Numbered from the stretch's first letter, positions 50,041 through 58,832 are shown. The stretch: 64,000 nucleotides of DNA from Psychroflexus sp. ALD_RP9 (GCF_017311165.1 NZ_CP062973.1:1612001-1676000), one strand, 5' to 3'. Numbers and translations: made by a program. The notes: a model not told the origin generated them from the letters alone.

Positions 50041-51063
50041 ATGGCAGACCATTTACCAAAAGAAAGCGAGTTTTTACTGTACACAACACCGCAGGGTGAG
50101 GTAAACTTACAGGTACTCATTTTAGACGAAACCGTTTGGCTCACACAAGAGGGGATGCAAGAATTGTTTGGTAGAGCAAAATCTACCATTAGCGAGCATA
50201 TTTCTAATGTATTCCAAGAAGGAGAACTAGAAAAAGAGTCAGTTGTTCGGGATTTCCGAACAACTGCATCAGATGGTAAAAAATACAATACCTCGTTTTA
50301 CAATCTAGATGTAATTATTTCAGTAGGCTATCGTGTAAAATCGTTTCAAGGTACACAATTCCGTATTTGGGCTACAAAAACCTTACGTGAATATATTATC
50401 AAAGGCTTTGCTATAGACGATAACCGTTTAAAACAAGCACAAAGCACATTCGGTAAAGACTATTTCAGAGAGTTACTCGATAGAGTTCGCTCTATACGTG
50501 CCAGCGAGCAACGCATTTACCACCAGGTAACACAAATATTTGCAGAGTGTAGTATAGATTATAATCCTAAAAGCGAGATTACTAAAAATTTTTATGCAAT
50601 GGTGCAAAACAAATTTCATTTCGCCATTACAGGTCAAACAGCAGCCGAAATTATTCATAAACGTGCAGATAGCAAAAAGCCAAAAATGGGCTTAACCACA
50701 TACAAAAATGCACCAGACGGCAGAGTCTTAAGAACCGATGCTAAAATTGCAAAAAACTATTTAGAGGAAGATGAAATTAAAGAGTTAGAACGCAATGTTT
50801 CTGGCTACTTCGATTATATCGAAAACCTAATCAAAAGACGTAACACCTTTACTATGCAAGGTCTTGCAGAAAGCGTAGACAAGTTTTTAAACTTTAACGA
50901 ATATCAAATTCTAGAAGGTAAAGGACGTATTTCAAACAAACAGGCAGTTGCAAAAGCAGCTAAAGAATATGATACATTTAATAAAACCCAAAAAATCATT
51001 TCAGATTTTGAAAAACATTTGAAGGCACATAATAATTATAATAACGACAATAAAAATAGTTAG
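50041..51063 (+). CDS. rhuM: RhuM-family protein
   Basis: The 340-aa protein has the typical RhuM layout: an N-terminal WLTQEGMQELFGRAKSTIS HTH-like segment, then YNLDVIISVGYRVKSFQGT and FRIWATKTLREYIIKGFAIDD, and a helical C-terminal half ending in a Lys-rich tail. RhuM proteins are named from Salmonella SPI-3 and are very common inside restriction-modification and other defence islands; their molecular role is unclear. It starts 24 bp after the P-loop gene. Confidence 0.85.
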   Translation: MADHLPKESEFLLYTTPQGEVNLQVLILDETVWLTQEGMQELFGRAKSTISEHISNVFQEGELEKESVVRDFRTTASDGKKYNTSFYNLDVIISVGYRVKSFQGTQFRIWATKTLREYIIKGFAIDDNRLKQAQSTFGKDYFRELLDRVRSIRASEQRIYHQVTQIFAECSIDYNPKSEITKNFYAMVQNKFHFAITGQTAAEIIHKRADSKKPKMGLTTYKNAPDGRVLRTDAKIAKNYLEEDEIKELERNVSGYFDYIENLIKRRNTFTMQGLAESVDKFLNFNEYQILEGKGRISNKQAVAKAAKEYDTFNKTQKIISDFEKHLKAHNNYNNDNKNS

Positions 51064-51066
51064 CCT

Positions 51067-51390
51067 ATGATAACATCAGAATTACTAGCATTTCAATTTG
51101 AAATATTTATGATGAAAGCTTATAAATTAGATAAACGGATAAGAAGACCTTCAAAAGCTGAATTTAAAAATTTAATTAGAGCCGATAAGCAAGGGGCGTT
51201 CTCCAAAGAAATTAAAATATTAAAAGGTAGAATCGATCAAGCTATTGAGATATTCTTTAAAAATGATGCAAATCATGAATTTCAGGAAAAATGGAGTCTT
51301 TTACAATCATTAAATACAAAAGCTAAAAGTAGTCATGATCTCGAACTAATAATTAAACAAGGCTTAGAAATAACGGCACAATTCAAATAA
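51067..51390 (+). CDS. unknown helical protein, last gene of the island operon
   Basis: The 107-aa, Lys-rich, helical protein (FQFEIFMMKAYKLDKRIR, ELIIKQGLEITAQFK) starts 3 bp after the rhuM stop, so it is likely co-translated. No family is recognised. Its position makes it a candidate partner of RhuM. Confidence 0.6.
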   Translation: MITSELLAFQFEIFMMKAYKLDKRIRRPSKAEFKNLIRADKQGAFSKEIKILKGRIDQAIEIFFKNDANHEFQEKWSLLQSLNTKAKSSHDLELIIKQGLEITAQFK

Positions 51391-51853
51391 AGTCATAAAT
51401 ATATTTAAAACTTTTATTGATCCAAGACACCTCAAATTCAACATCCTAAATTTTAATTGGCCACCTAAGCTGCTTAGGTTTTACTTCTCATTAGATAAGA
51501 TTGAAGATTGTGATACGTTACATTTTTCTTAATGGACAGATAAAAAACACTTTGATGGTCTAAATAGCATCAACAAATAGAATTATTAAAGTTCAGCAGG
51601 TTTAGATATTAGATAAAAATAGATGTCATAAAGATCACCTTAGCTCAAACCACACAAGCATAAAAAAGGAGATTGATAAAATTTGCTCTGAGTTAAACTC
51701 AAAAATGCAACGACTTTTATTGATGTTAAGCGGTGTTTCTAGAATCACCGCTTAACATCAATTTAAAAACCCAATAGTCTTTTAAAATTAATAATAATTT
51801 TAAATGTTTATATTTGAGAAGCAACAAATACATAACCAATAATCAACTTGTAG
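51391..51853. other. intergenic with a strong palindrome
   Basis: No gene is seen. The stretch separates the restriction-modification operon from the DUF4268 gene and contains the 44-bp palindrome at 51719-51762. Confidence 0.5.
51719..51762. repeat. 44-bp near-perfect palindrome
   Basis: The arms ATTGATGTTAAGCGGTG and CACCGCTTAACATCAAT are perfect (17 bp) around TTTCTAGAAT, whose inner TTCTAGAA is itself palindromic. There is no T-run on either side, so it is not a standard terminator. It may be a protein-binding site or the remnant of paired ends. Confidence 0.75.
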
Positions 51854-52969
51854 ATGTATCTCATCAATAAACTAAACAACAACATTTCTAAACTAAAACA
51901 AAAAACCTTTTCTGAGTTAAAACTCAAAGAAAGAGAACACCTTCAAGAATGGATTGCCAAAAATCCAAATTCCTTAGGCGAAGAATTACTCATCATTCAA
52001 AAAGAGTTCAGCGGTTTTAATAATACCAACGAAAGACTAGATTTATTAGCACTAGATAAATATGGTAATTTAGTCATTATAGAAAATAAATTAGACGATT
52101 CCGGTAAAGATGTAACTTGGCAAGCCATAAAATATGCATCTTATTGCGCAAGCCTTACCAAACAAGATATCATTAAGATCTACCAAGATTATTTAAAATC
52201 TTCAGCAGTAGCACAAGATAAAATTTCAGAGTTTTTTGACAACAAAGACATTTCAGAAATTGTACTCAACCAGGGCTTAAATTCTCAAAGACTAATCCTG
52301 GTCGCAGCTAATTTCAGAAAAGAAGTCACTTCCTCCGTGCTGTGGCTGATGAATTTTAAAATCAGAATTCAATGTTTCAAAGTAACACCATTCGAATTTA
52401 AAGATAATTTATTTTTAAATGTAGAACAGATTTTACCTACTAAGGATACAGAAGATTTTGCCATTAGCATAGCTTCAAAAGCACAACAAGAAATTGAAAC
52501 CCTAGAAACTTTAAAGAATAGCCATAGAAAACGATTAAACTTTTGGGAACAGTTTTTAGAGGCCAGTAATAAAAAAAATAACCTGTTTACCAATCATTCA
52601 CCGTCAAAAGACAATTGGATAGGTAAAGGTATTGGTATGAGCGGTGTGAGTTTAAACTTGGTGGCATCAAGTACTTATTGCAGAGCCGAAATCTTCATCA
52701 ACAAAGGAGATCAAGAATTAAATAAAGAAATGTTCGACTTCCTATTTAGATTGAAAGATGAAATAGAACATGCTTTTGGAAACAAGCTAATATGGGAAAG
52801 AATGGACGAAAATGTTACGTCACGCATCAAAGCTCAAATGAATGGCGTAAGTTATTTTAACCAATCCGATTGGAATAAAATGAACGATTTCCTAATCGAT
52901 GTGTCTGTTAAAATGAAAAAGGCTTTTGATAAACCCGTAAAAAGACTAAGTGATTTCATGAAGAAATAA
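51854..52969 (+). CDS. DUF4268/PD-(D/E)xK nuclease-like protein
   Basis: In the 371-aa protein, residues 55-100 form a PD-(D/E)xK-type core: D63 (RLDLLALD), E77-N-K79 (VIIENKLDDSGKDV) and a following WQAIKYASYCASL helix. The C-terminal half (from about 225, NFWEQFLEASNKKN to WNKMNDFLIDVSVKMKKAF) matches the DUF4268 pattern. Such proteins are scattered through defence and mobile regions and are presumed endonucleases. It is a single gene, 463 bp after the previous operon. Confidence 0.75.
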   Translation: MYLINKLNNNISKLKQKTFSELKLKEREHLQEWIAKNPNSLGEELLIIQKEFSGFNNTNERLDLLALDKYGNLVIIENKLDDSGKDVTWQAIKYASYCASLTKQDIIKIYQDYLKSSAVAQDKISEFFDNKDISEIVLNQGLNSQRLILVAANFRKEVTSSVLWLMNFKIRIQCFKVTPFEFKDNLFLNVEQILPTKDTEDFAISIASKAQQEIETLETLKNSHRKRLNFWEQFLEASNKKNNLFTNHSPSKDNWIGKGIGMSGVSLNLVASSTYCRAEIFINKGDQELNKEMFDFLFRLKDEIEHAFGNKLIWERMDENVTSRIKAQMNGVSYFNQSDWNKMNDFLIDVSVKMKKAFDKPVKRLSDFMKK

Positions 52970-53485
52970 TCAATAGGTGTTTTAGGCTTATAATCATATA
53001 AAGAAACTTAACTCAATTTTAGAGCATAAAATATTATCATTTGATCTTATTGCACAAATTATTGAGCATTTCAAAAAAGTAGGTGTAGTACCGGTAATTA
53101 AAAATTAAAGCAGGTATCATCTTCACAGCTCAAGCCATAAGCAACTTATTCTATCACAAGCTTAAAAACCCATCTACTGCAGTAATAGTTAGCTTAATAG
53201 TAAATTTAATTATAGCTTATGGCCCAAGCTTTTACTAACATCGCTTCAAGTTCAGTCTAATTGTTTTCGTTTCCAATCAACCACAAGCCGTGTTTCTGCA
53301 AAACACCGCTTTCGATGCTAACATTTTACAGCATTCTTTGAGTAATCAAGTCATATAAACATTATCATTTGTTTGGGGACGCAGAATAGGGTAGCAACAT
53401 TCGGGGGCAGGTAATACGTAGTACCGTCAAATAGGTGTTAAATTGTTTTGTTGTAATGTTTTATATTCATTATTTTGTAATGTAT
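52970..53485. other. intergenic, mostly degraded sequence
   Basis: There is no complete gene. A short frame near 53041-53108 (QIIEHFKKVGVVPVIKN, stop) resembles the beginning of a KDPG-aldolase-type protein and may be a remnant, with low certainty. A 25-bp sequence at 53392-53416 recurs at 54743-54767 on the other side of the AbiEii pair. Confidence 0.4.
53392..53416 (+). repeat. 25-bp direct repeat left of the AbiEii pair
   Basis: TAGCAACATTCGGGGGCAGG then TAATA. The copy at 54743-54767 differs at two positions. An inverted 11-bp piece of it (ATTACCTGCCC) lies at 55547-55557. Confidence 0.5.
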
Positions 53486-53773
53486 ATGAAAGCTAACAGG
53501 AACATATTAAATGTCTTTCCAAAATATTTGTTTTGGGATATGGACAGGAGTAAACTTTCTTTAAAAAGAGATAAAGAAATTATTATTCCCAGAGCTTTAT
53601 ATGCTACTACTAAAGAAACATTCTCTAAAGATATTTTGGTTCTAGAGCGTTATTACTCAAAAAGCGATATTTTAAATATTTTAAAGCATACCAAAGAAAA
53701 TATTAGCAATGAGGTGTGTGTACTCGTTAGTAAACGCTACAATACGGCACCTTTTTATCGTTACGCAGTATAA
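53486..53773 (+). CDS. DUF6922-like antitoxin candidate of the AbiEii pair
   Basis: The 95-aa protein starts at MKANRNILNVFPKYLFWDMD. The WDMD motif after a short helix and the later IIIPRALYATTKETF are typical of the small DUF6922-type proteins encoded before AbiEii toxins in Bacteroidota. ATG 53486 is preferred to 53435, which would add an atypical hydrophobic leader. It ends 2 bp before the nucleotidyltransferase gene. Antitoxin role inferred from pairing. Confidence 0.7.
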   Translation: MKANRNILNVFPKYLFWDMDRSKLSLKRDKEIIIPRALYATTKETFSKDILVLERYYSKSDILNILKHTKENISNEVCVLVSKRYNTAPFYRYAV

Positions 53774-53775
53774 GC

Positions 53776-54522
53776 ATGCAAGCGGTTTCCTCTGCACTAT
53801 TTAAAACTATTATAGAATTACAAGCTTTACCTAGTTTGTCTATGTTTGCCTTAGCAGGCGGTACAAATTTAGCATTAAGATTTAATCACCGTATATCTGA
53901 AGATATTGACTTATTCTCTACATCTATAGTTGGTTTTAAAGGCTTTGAATCTATCGCAGCTGAAGTTAAATCATTTTACGGTGACCAGGTTTTAAACATG
54001 AGTTACCCAGTTAGAGAAAATGATCAGTTCGTATTTCTACGTTTTTTAATTGTAAAAGATGATGTCACTATAAAAGTAGATATCATTCACAATATGAAAG
54101 CACTTTATCCTTTTGAAACATATAAAAAAATCAAGTGTTATGATGTAAATGATATTGGTTTGTTCAAATTGGTAAGTTGTGCTAACAGACCTGCAAAAAA
54201 AGATATTTATGATTTAGAGTATATAACAGATTCAATACAACTACTAGATTTATATAATCTCTTGAAAGAGAAAAAATATAAATTTAACAAACCAAATGAT
54301 AGAAATATCTTCGATTTAGACAAAGCACCAGACCCAATAGACGATCCTTACACACTTTTGAAATTTGACAAAACAAAATTTAAAAACAGCAGACATTTTC
54401 ATGCTCATGATAATATTAAAGTTGCTACAAATGCAAAATCATGGGTTGAAGCTAGAATCTATTGGCGTCAAAAGGTAAAAGTTTTATATGCAAAATTAGA
54501 TATTCCTTATAAAAGCAAATAG
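53776..54522 (+). CDS. AbiEii/AbiGii-family nucleotidyltransferase toxin
   Basis: The 248-aa protein has the nucleotidyltransferase signature G28-G-T30-NLALRF with the metal-binding pair D43-I-D45 (SEDIDLFS) and a third acidic strand VKVDIIH near 112. AbiEii-type toxins transfer nucleotides (to tRNA acceptor ends in studied cases) and stop translation during phage attack. Length is near the usual for Bacteroidota members. Paired with the small upstream gene, it forms a type IV-like toxin-antitoxin module flanked by 25-bp direct repeats. Confidence 0.85.
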   Translation: MQAVSSALFKTIIELQALPSLSMFALAGGTNLALRFNHRISEDIDLFSTSIVGFKGFESIAAEVKSFYGDQVLNMSYPVRENDQFVFLRFLIVKDDVTIKVDIIHNMKALYPFETYKKIKCYDVNDIGLFKLVSCANRPAKKDIYDLEYITDSIQLLDLYNLLKEKKYKFNKPNDRNIFDLDKAPDPIDDPYTLLKFDKTKFKNSRHFHAHDNIKVATNAKSWVEARIYWRQKVKVLYAKLDIPYKSK

Positions 54523-54742
54523 TGTAATTTTCCCCAGCAAAACAAGTATAGCTTCCGTTGCTCTTCAGCTATACCCATTTTGCTTCCCCGCAGTAAAAGC
54601 TATATCATGTTTCTAGGTATATGAAGGTTTATGATAATAGCATTTACTTTTTGCCTTTGCGTTCACTAGCATTTTCATAACAAATTCAGTCTAAGTAGTA
54701 ACATCCTAAAGTATCGTTTGCATAAATATTAATCGAACTAAA

Positions 54743-54767
54743 TAGCAATATTCGTGGGCAGGTAATA
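54743..54767 (+). repeat. 25-bp direct repeat right of the AbiEii pair
   Basis: TAGCAATATTCGTGGGCAGG then TAATA, matching 53392-53416 at 23 of 25 bases in the same orientation. Confidence 0.5.
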
Positions 54768-54903
54768 AGGTGTGCCACAGCACCGCTGTTTTGCTCCAAA
54801 GCACATCCCTACAAGGGTAATTCGTTTAAGATCTGATCTTTTGTGTAAGCTAAATCTTAGGTTCAGTTAATCTTAAAGTTTAAAATGTCCCTTGTAGGCA
54901 CCA

Positions 54904-54952
54904 GCTTCAGCACTAAGCGCCTTCCATCCTCAGGCGCTTTTAGTCCTGAAGC
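54904..54952. repeat. long hairpin
   Basis: Outer arms GCTTCAG/CTGAAGC and inner arms AAGCGCC/GGCGCTT, separated by small internal mismatches. Confidence 0.6.
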
Positions 54953-54998
54953 TTTGTGCTTTTTCACACACGCCAGTGCAGTGTCACCCGCTGTTCTC

Positions 54999-55056
54999 TT
55001 TTACCCTAACACCCGAAGCGGTCAAGCCAAGCTTGTTTATTCGCATTAGGGTAAAA
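54999..55056. repeat. inverted repeat
   Basis: TTTTACCCTAA (54999-55009) and TTAGGGTAAAA (55046-55056) are perfect 11-bp arms around 36 bases. Confidence 0.6.
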
Positions 55057-55969
55057 CCACAGCTGCATGTTTCGCGAGCCTGCGCATCGTGCCTACCACT
55101 TACCAAGTAAAGTCAAGTTGAGTAGTCTTGCCGTACATAAGTTAGCCTACCTGTACATCGGCTATAGAAATATAACTCTCTCATTAATGTTGTCAAGTTG
55201 TGTACAACTGTTGAGCTAAGGCTAACCCATGCCGGCAAACAGTCTGGAGCGCTACCATGTTAAGGGCAAGCTAGTTTTTAGTTCTCTTCAACTGCTCGTT
55301 AAATGGTTGTCTATACTTGCTTAAACTTCAAAACTAAACATCGAAGTTTCATCATTTTCAGCGACATTGGCTTCAATTTGAGGCTTAAAGCTTCATAACA
55401 TCTGCATCATCGCCCTTAAATGCCAGCCCTCCCAAATTGGTTTTGACTTCACTTGTTAAGTGGCGCATACGTTGTGCTAATCTTGCTATTCACAACGTCC
55501 TTTTAGCACATAGGCACTCAACTCGCAGTCGGCTCGCGCCTTCGGGATTACCTGCCCTGATTCAACATTTGTACGGGCTAGACTTGTCTAACTTCAATCA
55601 AACCTCAGTTATTTGACTTACCTAAGCATGCTGGTTTTTGGGTTTGTATAGCCGTCTTCAAATTGACTTCAATACTTGCTTTAGTTTTGAATAAAAAAAT
55701 AAAAATCTAGGCAAGTATATCAGCCTTTCCACCACCCAAGGCTAGTCCTGTAAAGCTCAAGCCAAAGGTTTTTCATAAAAAATGAAGCCTGCTTTATTTG
55801 ACCTTTTGTTTATTAAAGTTTTTCAATAAGCTTTATCCAATTTTAGTCCATTTTTTTTGAAAAAAGCTTGACAGTCCTGCCACAAGGCTGATGTTTACAG
55901 CCTATATTTTTCTTTTTCTGAAAAAAATAGTGAGCGAAGCGAATGAACATAATTTTTAAAACCATAACT

Positions 55970-56398
55970 ATGTTCAAATTGAATGCTTACAAGTTGAAGG
56001 TTTATGTTGAAAGCCATAAACCAACCAAAAATCCAAAGTTTTACATCTTAAACAAAGGGAACAATGCTGGCCGACCGATGGTCTTGCCTTGCCCGAATTG
56101 CTTTGTGGTCTCAACCAAAACTGAAACCGAACGCGATAGCCTGTATTGGCTGTGTTATTCGGCTTGGCAAACACAAGGGTTTAGACCGTTTTTAAGGGGT
56201 TCGGTAATTCCTTTTATAACCACAGGCGACACCAAGTTTGTGATTAATGAATGTCTTATCAACCTCAACGCATCCCGACTCATGCAGCAGGTGAAATCTT
56301 TTAAAGCCGTTCAAAAGCAACAAGAATTGTTGAAGCTCCAATTGCAGAAATATGACGAGCTTAAACAGATCATCGCCCTCAACATGCTAAAGGCTTAA
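55970..56398 (+). CDS. DUF6943-like protein
   Basis: The product starting at MFKLNAYKLKVYVESHKPT is 142 aa; an upstream ATG at 55943 would add nine residues. Features are FYILNKGNNAGRPMVLPCPN, CYSAWQTQGFRPFLRGSVIPF and a C-terminal coiled helix (KAVQKQQELLKLQLQKYDEL). This matches the small DUF6943 proteins of Bacteroidota, often found near phage-like genes. Function unknown. A hairpin follows the stop. Confidence 0.65.
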   Translation: MFKLNAYKLKVYVESHKPTKNPKFYILNKGNNAGRPMVLPCPNCFVVSTKTETERDSLYWLCYSAWQTQGFRPFLRGSVIPFITTGDTKFVINECLINLNASRLMQQVKSFKAVQKQQELLKLQLQKYDELKQIIALNMLKA

Positions 56399-56402
56399 TT
56401 AA

Positions 56403-56426
56403 AAACCCTTCTTAATTGAAGGGTTT
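56403..56426 (+). terminator. hairpin after the DUF6943-like gene
   Basis: AAACCCTTC TTAATT GAAGGGTTT, perfect 9-bp arms, 5 bp after the stop. The T-run is short. Confidence 0.55.
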
Positions 56427-56495
56427 ACTTATTGAAAGCCTTTGGTTGACAAGCTTGCACATGCTGAACTTAACTTTTGCTTTTATTATTGAAAA

Positions 56496-56528
56496 CGAAA
56501 AAACGTCCCCACTAACATGAGGACGTTT
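56496..56528 (-). terminator. distal minus-strand terminator
   Basis: Arms AAACGTCC (56501-56508) and GGACGTTT (56521-56528), with a T-run on the minus strand beyond 56501. Confidence 0.5.
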
Positions 56529-56677
56529 CAACCTAACCAATCTATTATGAATTATGCCATTAATAAGCGATATAAAATTAATAAATTACGCTCAATTACA
56601 GCCCTAAAAGCCGATGATTTATGATTTTTTTGACTCACAACAAACGAAGTTTTGGTGCTCTAAACATACAGAAATAC

Positions 56678-56699
56678 AAAAACCCTGTGGGGAGCAGGG
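56678..56699 (-). terminator. terminator of the DUF5675 cluster
   Basis: On the minus strand, CCCTG CTCCCCA CAGGG (56683-56699) followed by TTTTTG, about 40 bp after the last gene of the cluster. Confidence 0.6.
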
Positions 56700-56738
56700 C
56701 TTTCTAGGGATAACCAAATATAAGCATAAATAGCAAAT

Positions 56739-56939
56739 TTACCTAGTGTTTTTTTTACGCTTTCGCTTGCGTTTAAAGTGTTTTCTCAGCTGTTTAAATG
56801 CTACTGAACTTACAAAACTAACCGCCGATCCAAACACGGCCAACACACAAGTGGCCGCATAATCGTCAAATTGTAAGCTCCCCAATACACTGGATAAAGT
56901 ACCACCAATATAACCGATGCGCCCATGTCCTAGTACCAT
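56739..56939 (-). CDS. small membrane protein with basic tail
   Basis: The 66-aa protein has a hydrophobic region (about 10-48) and a very basic C-terminus (KHFKRKRKRKKNTR). The layout resembles small phage holins, with two short membrane segments and a charged tail, but no family is recognised. It is the last gene of the cluster, 6 bp after its neighbour. Confidence 0.5.
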   Translation of the reverse strand: MVLGHGRIGYIGGTLSSVLGSLQFDDYAATCVLAVFGSAVSFVSSVAFKQLRKHFKRKRKRKKNTR

Positions 56940-56945
56940 AAGCCA

Positions 56946-57203
56946 TTATTTTTGGGTTGACTTTCCTTTGGGATCATCCAAGACTTCCGCCGCTTGATCA
57001 TCGGCTTTAGTGACCACCTGACTCACCGCCGAAACTGCTGTTCCAACCGCCAGTCCGTAACCAGCAACGCTAACCACCAAGGCAGGAAGCGCAACAGGAG
57101 CAGTTAATAGAGCACCCGCCACAGCGGTGATGCCTAAACCAATATTTCTTAACTTCTTGAAAAACCGAGGGGTTTTTGATTGATAACGTTCTTTAATTGT
57201 CAT
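56946..57203 (-). CDS. small membrane protein, holin-like layout
   Basis: The 85-aa protein has a basic N-terminus (MTIKERYQSKTPRFFKKLR), two hydrophobic Ala/Gly/Val-rich segments (about 24-42 and 46-66) and an acidic/polar end. Its start overlaps the DUF5675 gene by 11 bp. A holin-like or membrane-anchoring role beside the DUF5675 protein is possible; no homologue is recognised by name. Confidence 0.55.
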   Translation of the reverse strand: MTIKERYQSKTPRFFKKLRNIGLGITAVAGALLTAPVALPALVVSVAGYGLAVGTAVSAVSQVVTKADDQAAEVLDDPKGKSTQK

Positions 57204-57645
57204 GTCTCATTTGTTTTTGTTGAAGAATATGATCTTCAAAATGTGAACTTCGCACTTCTAATTCTACCCTGTGTTTAGCCATAAAATAGGGGCGAAGCTT
57301 GCCTAAAATATGCTCTAAAGCTTTCCGAGAGGAATAACCTCTGGCAATATCGACTAAGCTGCTAACAGGAGCAATACAGCCTTCTAATTCGGTGGAAGCA
57401 TCATTGGCAGGATGCATCAAAATCCAACTCCTATTCGGCACATCGTCCAGTTGAAGATGCCATTTGAATTTTGCTGAATACCTCATTTTTAACTCATAAA
57501 CACCATCAGGAATAGCTGAAATATTTCGTTGATTCCTTACCCAAGGAAGTTCTATCGTAAAGCTTAAAAATTCATCAAATAAATAAAGGGCACCAACCGT
57601 ACCATGCGGAAAATGCCCTCTATATAAGCCTAACTTTACCAACAT
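57193..57645 (-). CDS. DUF5675-family protein
   Basis: In the 150-aa protein the DUF5675 pattern is clear: G-x-L-Y-L-F-DEFLSFTIELPW, IPDGVYELKMRYSAKF, and SWILMHPANDASTELEGCIAP. The His, Asn and Cys of the last motif (HPANxxxxLxGCI) are typical of the family and suggest a peptidoglycan-hydrolase-like or L,D-transpeptidase-like fold. It overlaps the upstream gene by 1 bp and the downstream gene by 11 bp, so it is part of a compact operon. Confidence 0.7.
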   Translation of the reverse strand: MLVKLGLYRGHFPHGTVGALYLFDEFLSFTIELPWVRNQRNISAIPDGVYELKMRYSAKFKWHLQLDDVPNRSWILMHPANDASTELEGCIAPVSSLVDIARGYSSRKALEHILGKLRPYFMAKHRVELEVRSSHFEDHILQQKQMRHDN

Positions 57646-58400
57646 TAGTCTTGGTCTACCGCTACAACGCTTAAAGCATTGTAAGCACCGTTTTTAAGCG
57701 GATACATCGTACCATTGACTTCTTGGAAAAATTCAACACCAATCACCTGAATTAAAGGTAGGGTAGAAGCTGCTGTAACACTGGCGCTGAGGTTAATCAA
57801 CGAAGTGGTGGCATTATCCCATGGCAAAATACTTGACTCATCCGAATCAAACACTGAAGTTTCATTCACAAAGTCTAATTCTGCTAAACCAGTCACAATT
57901 TTAAAATGCGTTGTTCCACCAGGAGCTGCAATCATTGTTGCCGGCTGAAACGGATCAACATCAACTGTGCCTTCACCTGTGACGCGATCTAAATTCCCTT
58001 GGTAACTAGCGTAAAGTGTACGGCCTAACTTTGCCTTCGAGTTGAAGTCAAAGTCTTGCAAAAGTCCCATGTTACCATCTTGAACGGTACGCAAACCACG
58101 ATCGTTAACCGTATCTGATTTAACCACCTGGACCAAACGCTTTTGTAAATTAGCAGTGACACGTTTGTCGGTCACATTTTGCAACAACAACCGAATCGCA
58201 TCCCGTAAAATTTTACCGCCTTTACCAGCTCTTCCAAATTCAGAACCATTTTCTCGCGTTCTTTGAAACGCAGGATCATTTTTGATTCTGTTGCCATCAA
58301 CACCACCTTTTTCTCTTGCGAGGTGGCCATCAGAGGTCTTGTAAAACGAAATTCCGCCTACAGTGCCTTTCAATTTAATAATACCTGTTTGTCTAGCCAT
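57645..58400 (-). CDS. conserved Bacteroidota protein of unknown function
   Basis: Starting at MARQTGIIKLKGTVGGISF, the protein is 251 aa (an ATG at 58421 would add seven residues). The basic, Gly-rich N-terminus (FYKTSDGHLAREKGG, FGRAGKGGKILRDAIR) is followed by beta-rich segments (MIAAPGGTTHFKIVTG, LIQVIGVEFFQEVNG). I have seen this type of protein only as hypothetical in Bacteroidota. It heads the four-gene cluster with DUF5675 and may be a structural protein of a phage-derived particle, which is a guess. Confidence 0.6.
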   Translation of the reverse strand: MARQTGIIKLKGTVGGISFYKTSDGHLAREKGGVDGNRIKNDPAFQRTRENGSEFGRAGKGGKILRDAIRLLLQNVTDKRVTANLQKRLVQVVKSDTVNDRGLRTVQDGNMGLLQDFDFNSKAKLGRTLYASYQGNLDRVTGEGTVDVDPFQPATMIAAPGGTTHFKIVTGLAELDFVNETSVFDSDESSILPWDNATTSLINLSASVTAASTLPLIQVIGVEFFQEVNGTMYPLKNGAYNALSVVAVDQD

Positions 58401-58631
58401 AATAAATATGTTTTGAGACAAAGCAAAGCCTAATAAGCGGCTGTCGCAAAAGTTCTGTCACTTATGGCGTAATTGTCAGTTTTGGCGCAATAGTCACCTT
58501 AAACGAGTTTAAAATAGCTTAAAACAAAGTATATTAGCTTAATAAGTTAATGAAAAGCTATGTAAACGTATGGATAGAGCATAGATAAAGTAAGTCTTTA
58601 ATTAAATTTACCTAAATGGCACTAAATACTA

Positions 58632-58832
58632 ATGAAAGTTAAAAAGCGCATCCAAGTTCACTCTACTGATATTCAAAATATCACTGGCTTTAGTTTGAGA
58701 CATTCACAACGAATACTTCAGCAACTTAGAAAAATGAATGGTAAAACTAAGCAACAAATTGTCACCACTTACGAGCTTGCAGACTATCTAGGAGTAGACC
58801 TTAAAATCATTGAAGATTTTATAGAAAGTTAA
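58632..58832 (+). CDS. small HTH-like protein
   Basis: The 66-aa protein (QVHSTDIQNITGFSLRHSQR, ELADYLGVDLKIIEDFI) has two helix-turn-helix-like segments and is common in Bacteroidota as an unnamed ORF. It is read divergently from the DUF5675 cluster, so it could regulate it. Confidence 0.55.
   Translation: MKVKKRIQVHSTDIQNITGFSLRHSQRILQQLRKMNGKTKQQIVTTYELADYLGVDLKIIEDFIES

Larger units (their letters stand above)
54523..55969. other. gene-poor region rich in inverted repeats
   Basis: No convincing reading frame is seen over about 1.45 kb. The sequence is less AT-rich than its surroundings. It holds the second 25-bp direct repeat (54743-54767), a long hairpin (54904-54952) and an 11-bp inverted repeat pair (54999-55009 with 55046-55056). 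The character differs from normal intergenic DNA here and suggests remains of a mobile element or structured RNA. Confidence 0.5.
56399..56738. other. intergenic with terminators for both sides
   Basis: Three hairpins lie here (56403-56426, 56501-56528 and 56683-56699), separating the convergent DUF6943 gene and the four-gene minus-strand cluster. No gene is seen. Confidence 0.6.

Noticed and set aside
53041..53108. KDPG-aldolase remnant
   Set aside because: Only about 17 codons resemble an N-terminus; too short to annotate as a pseudogene.
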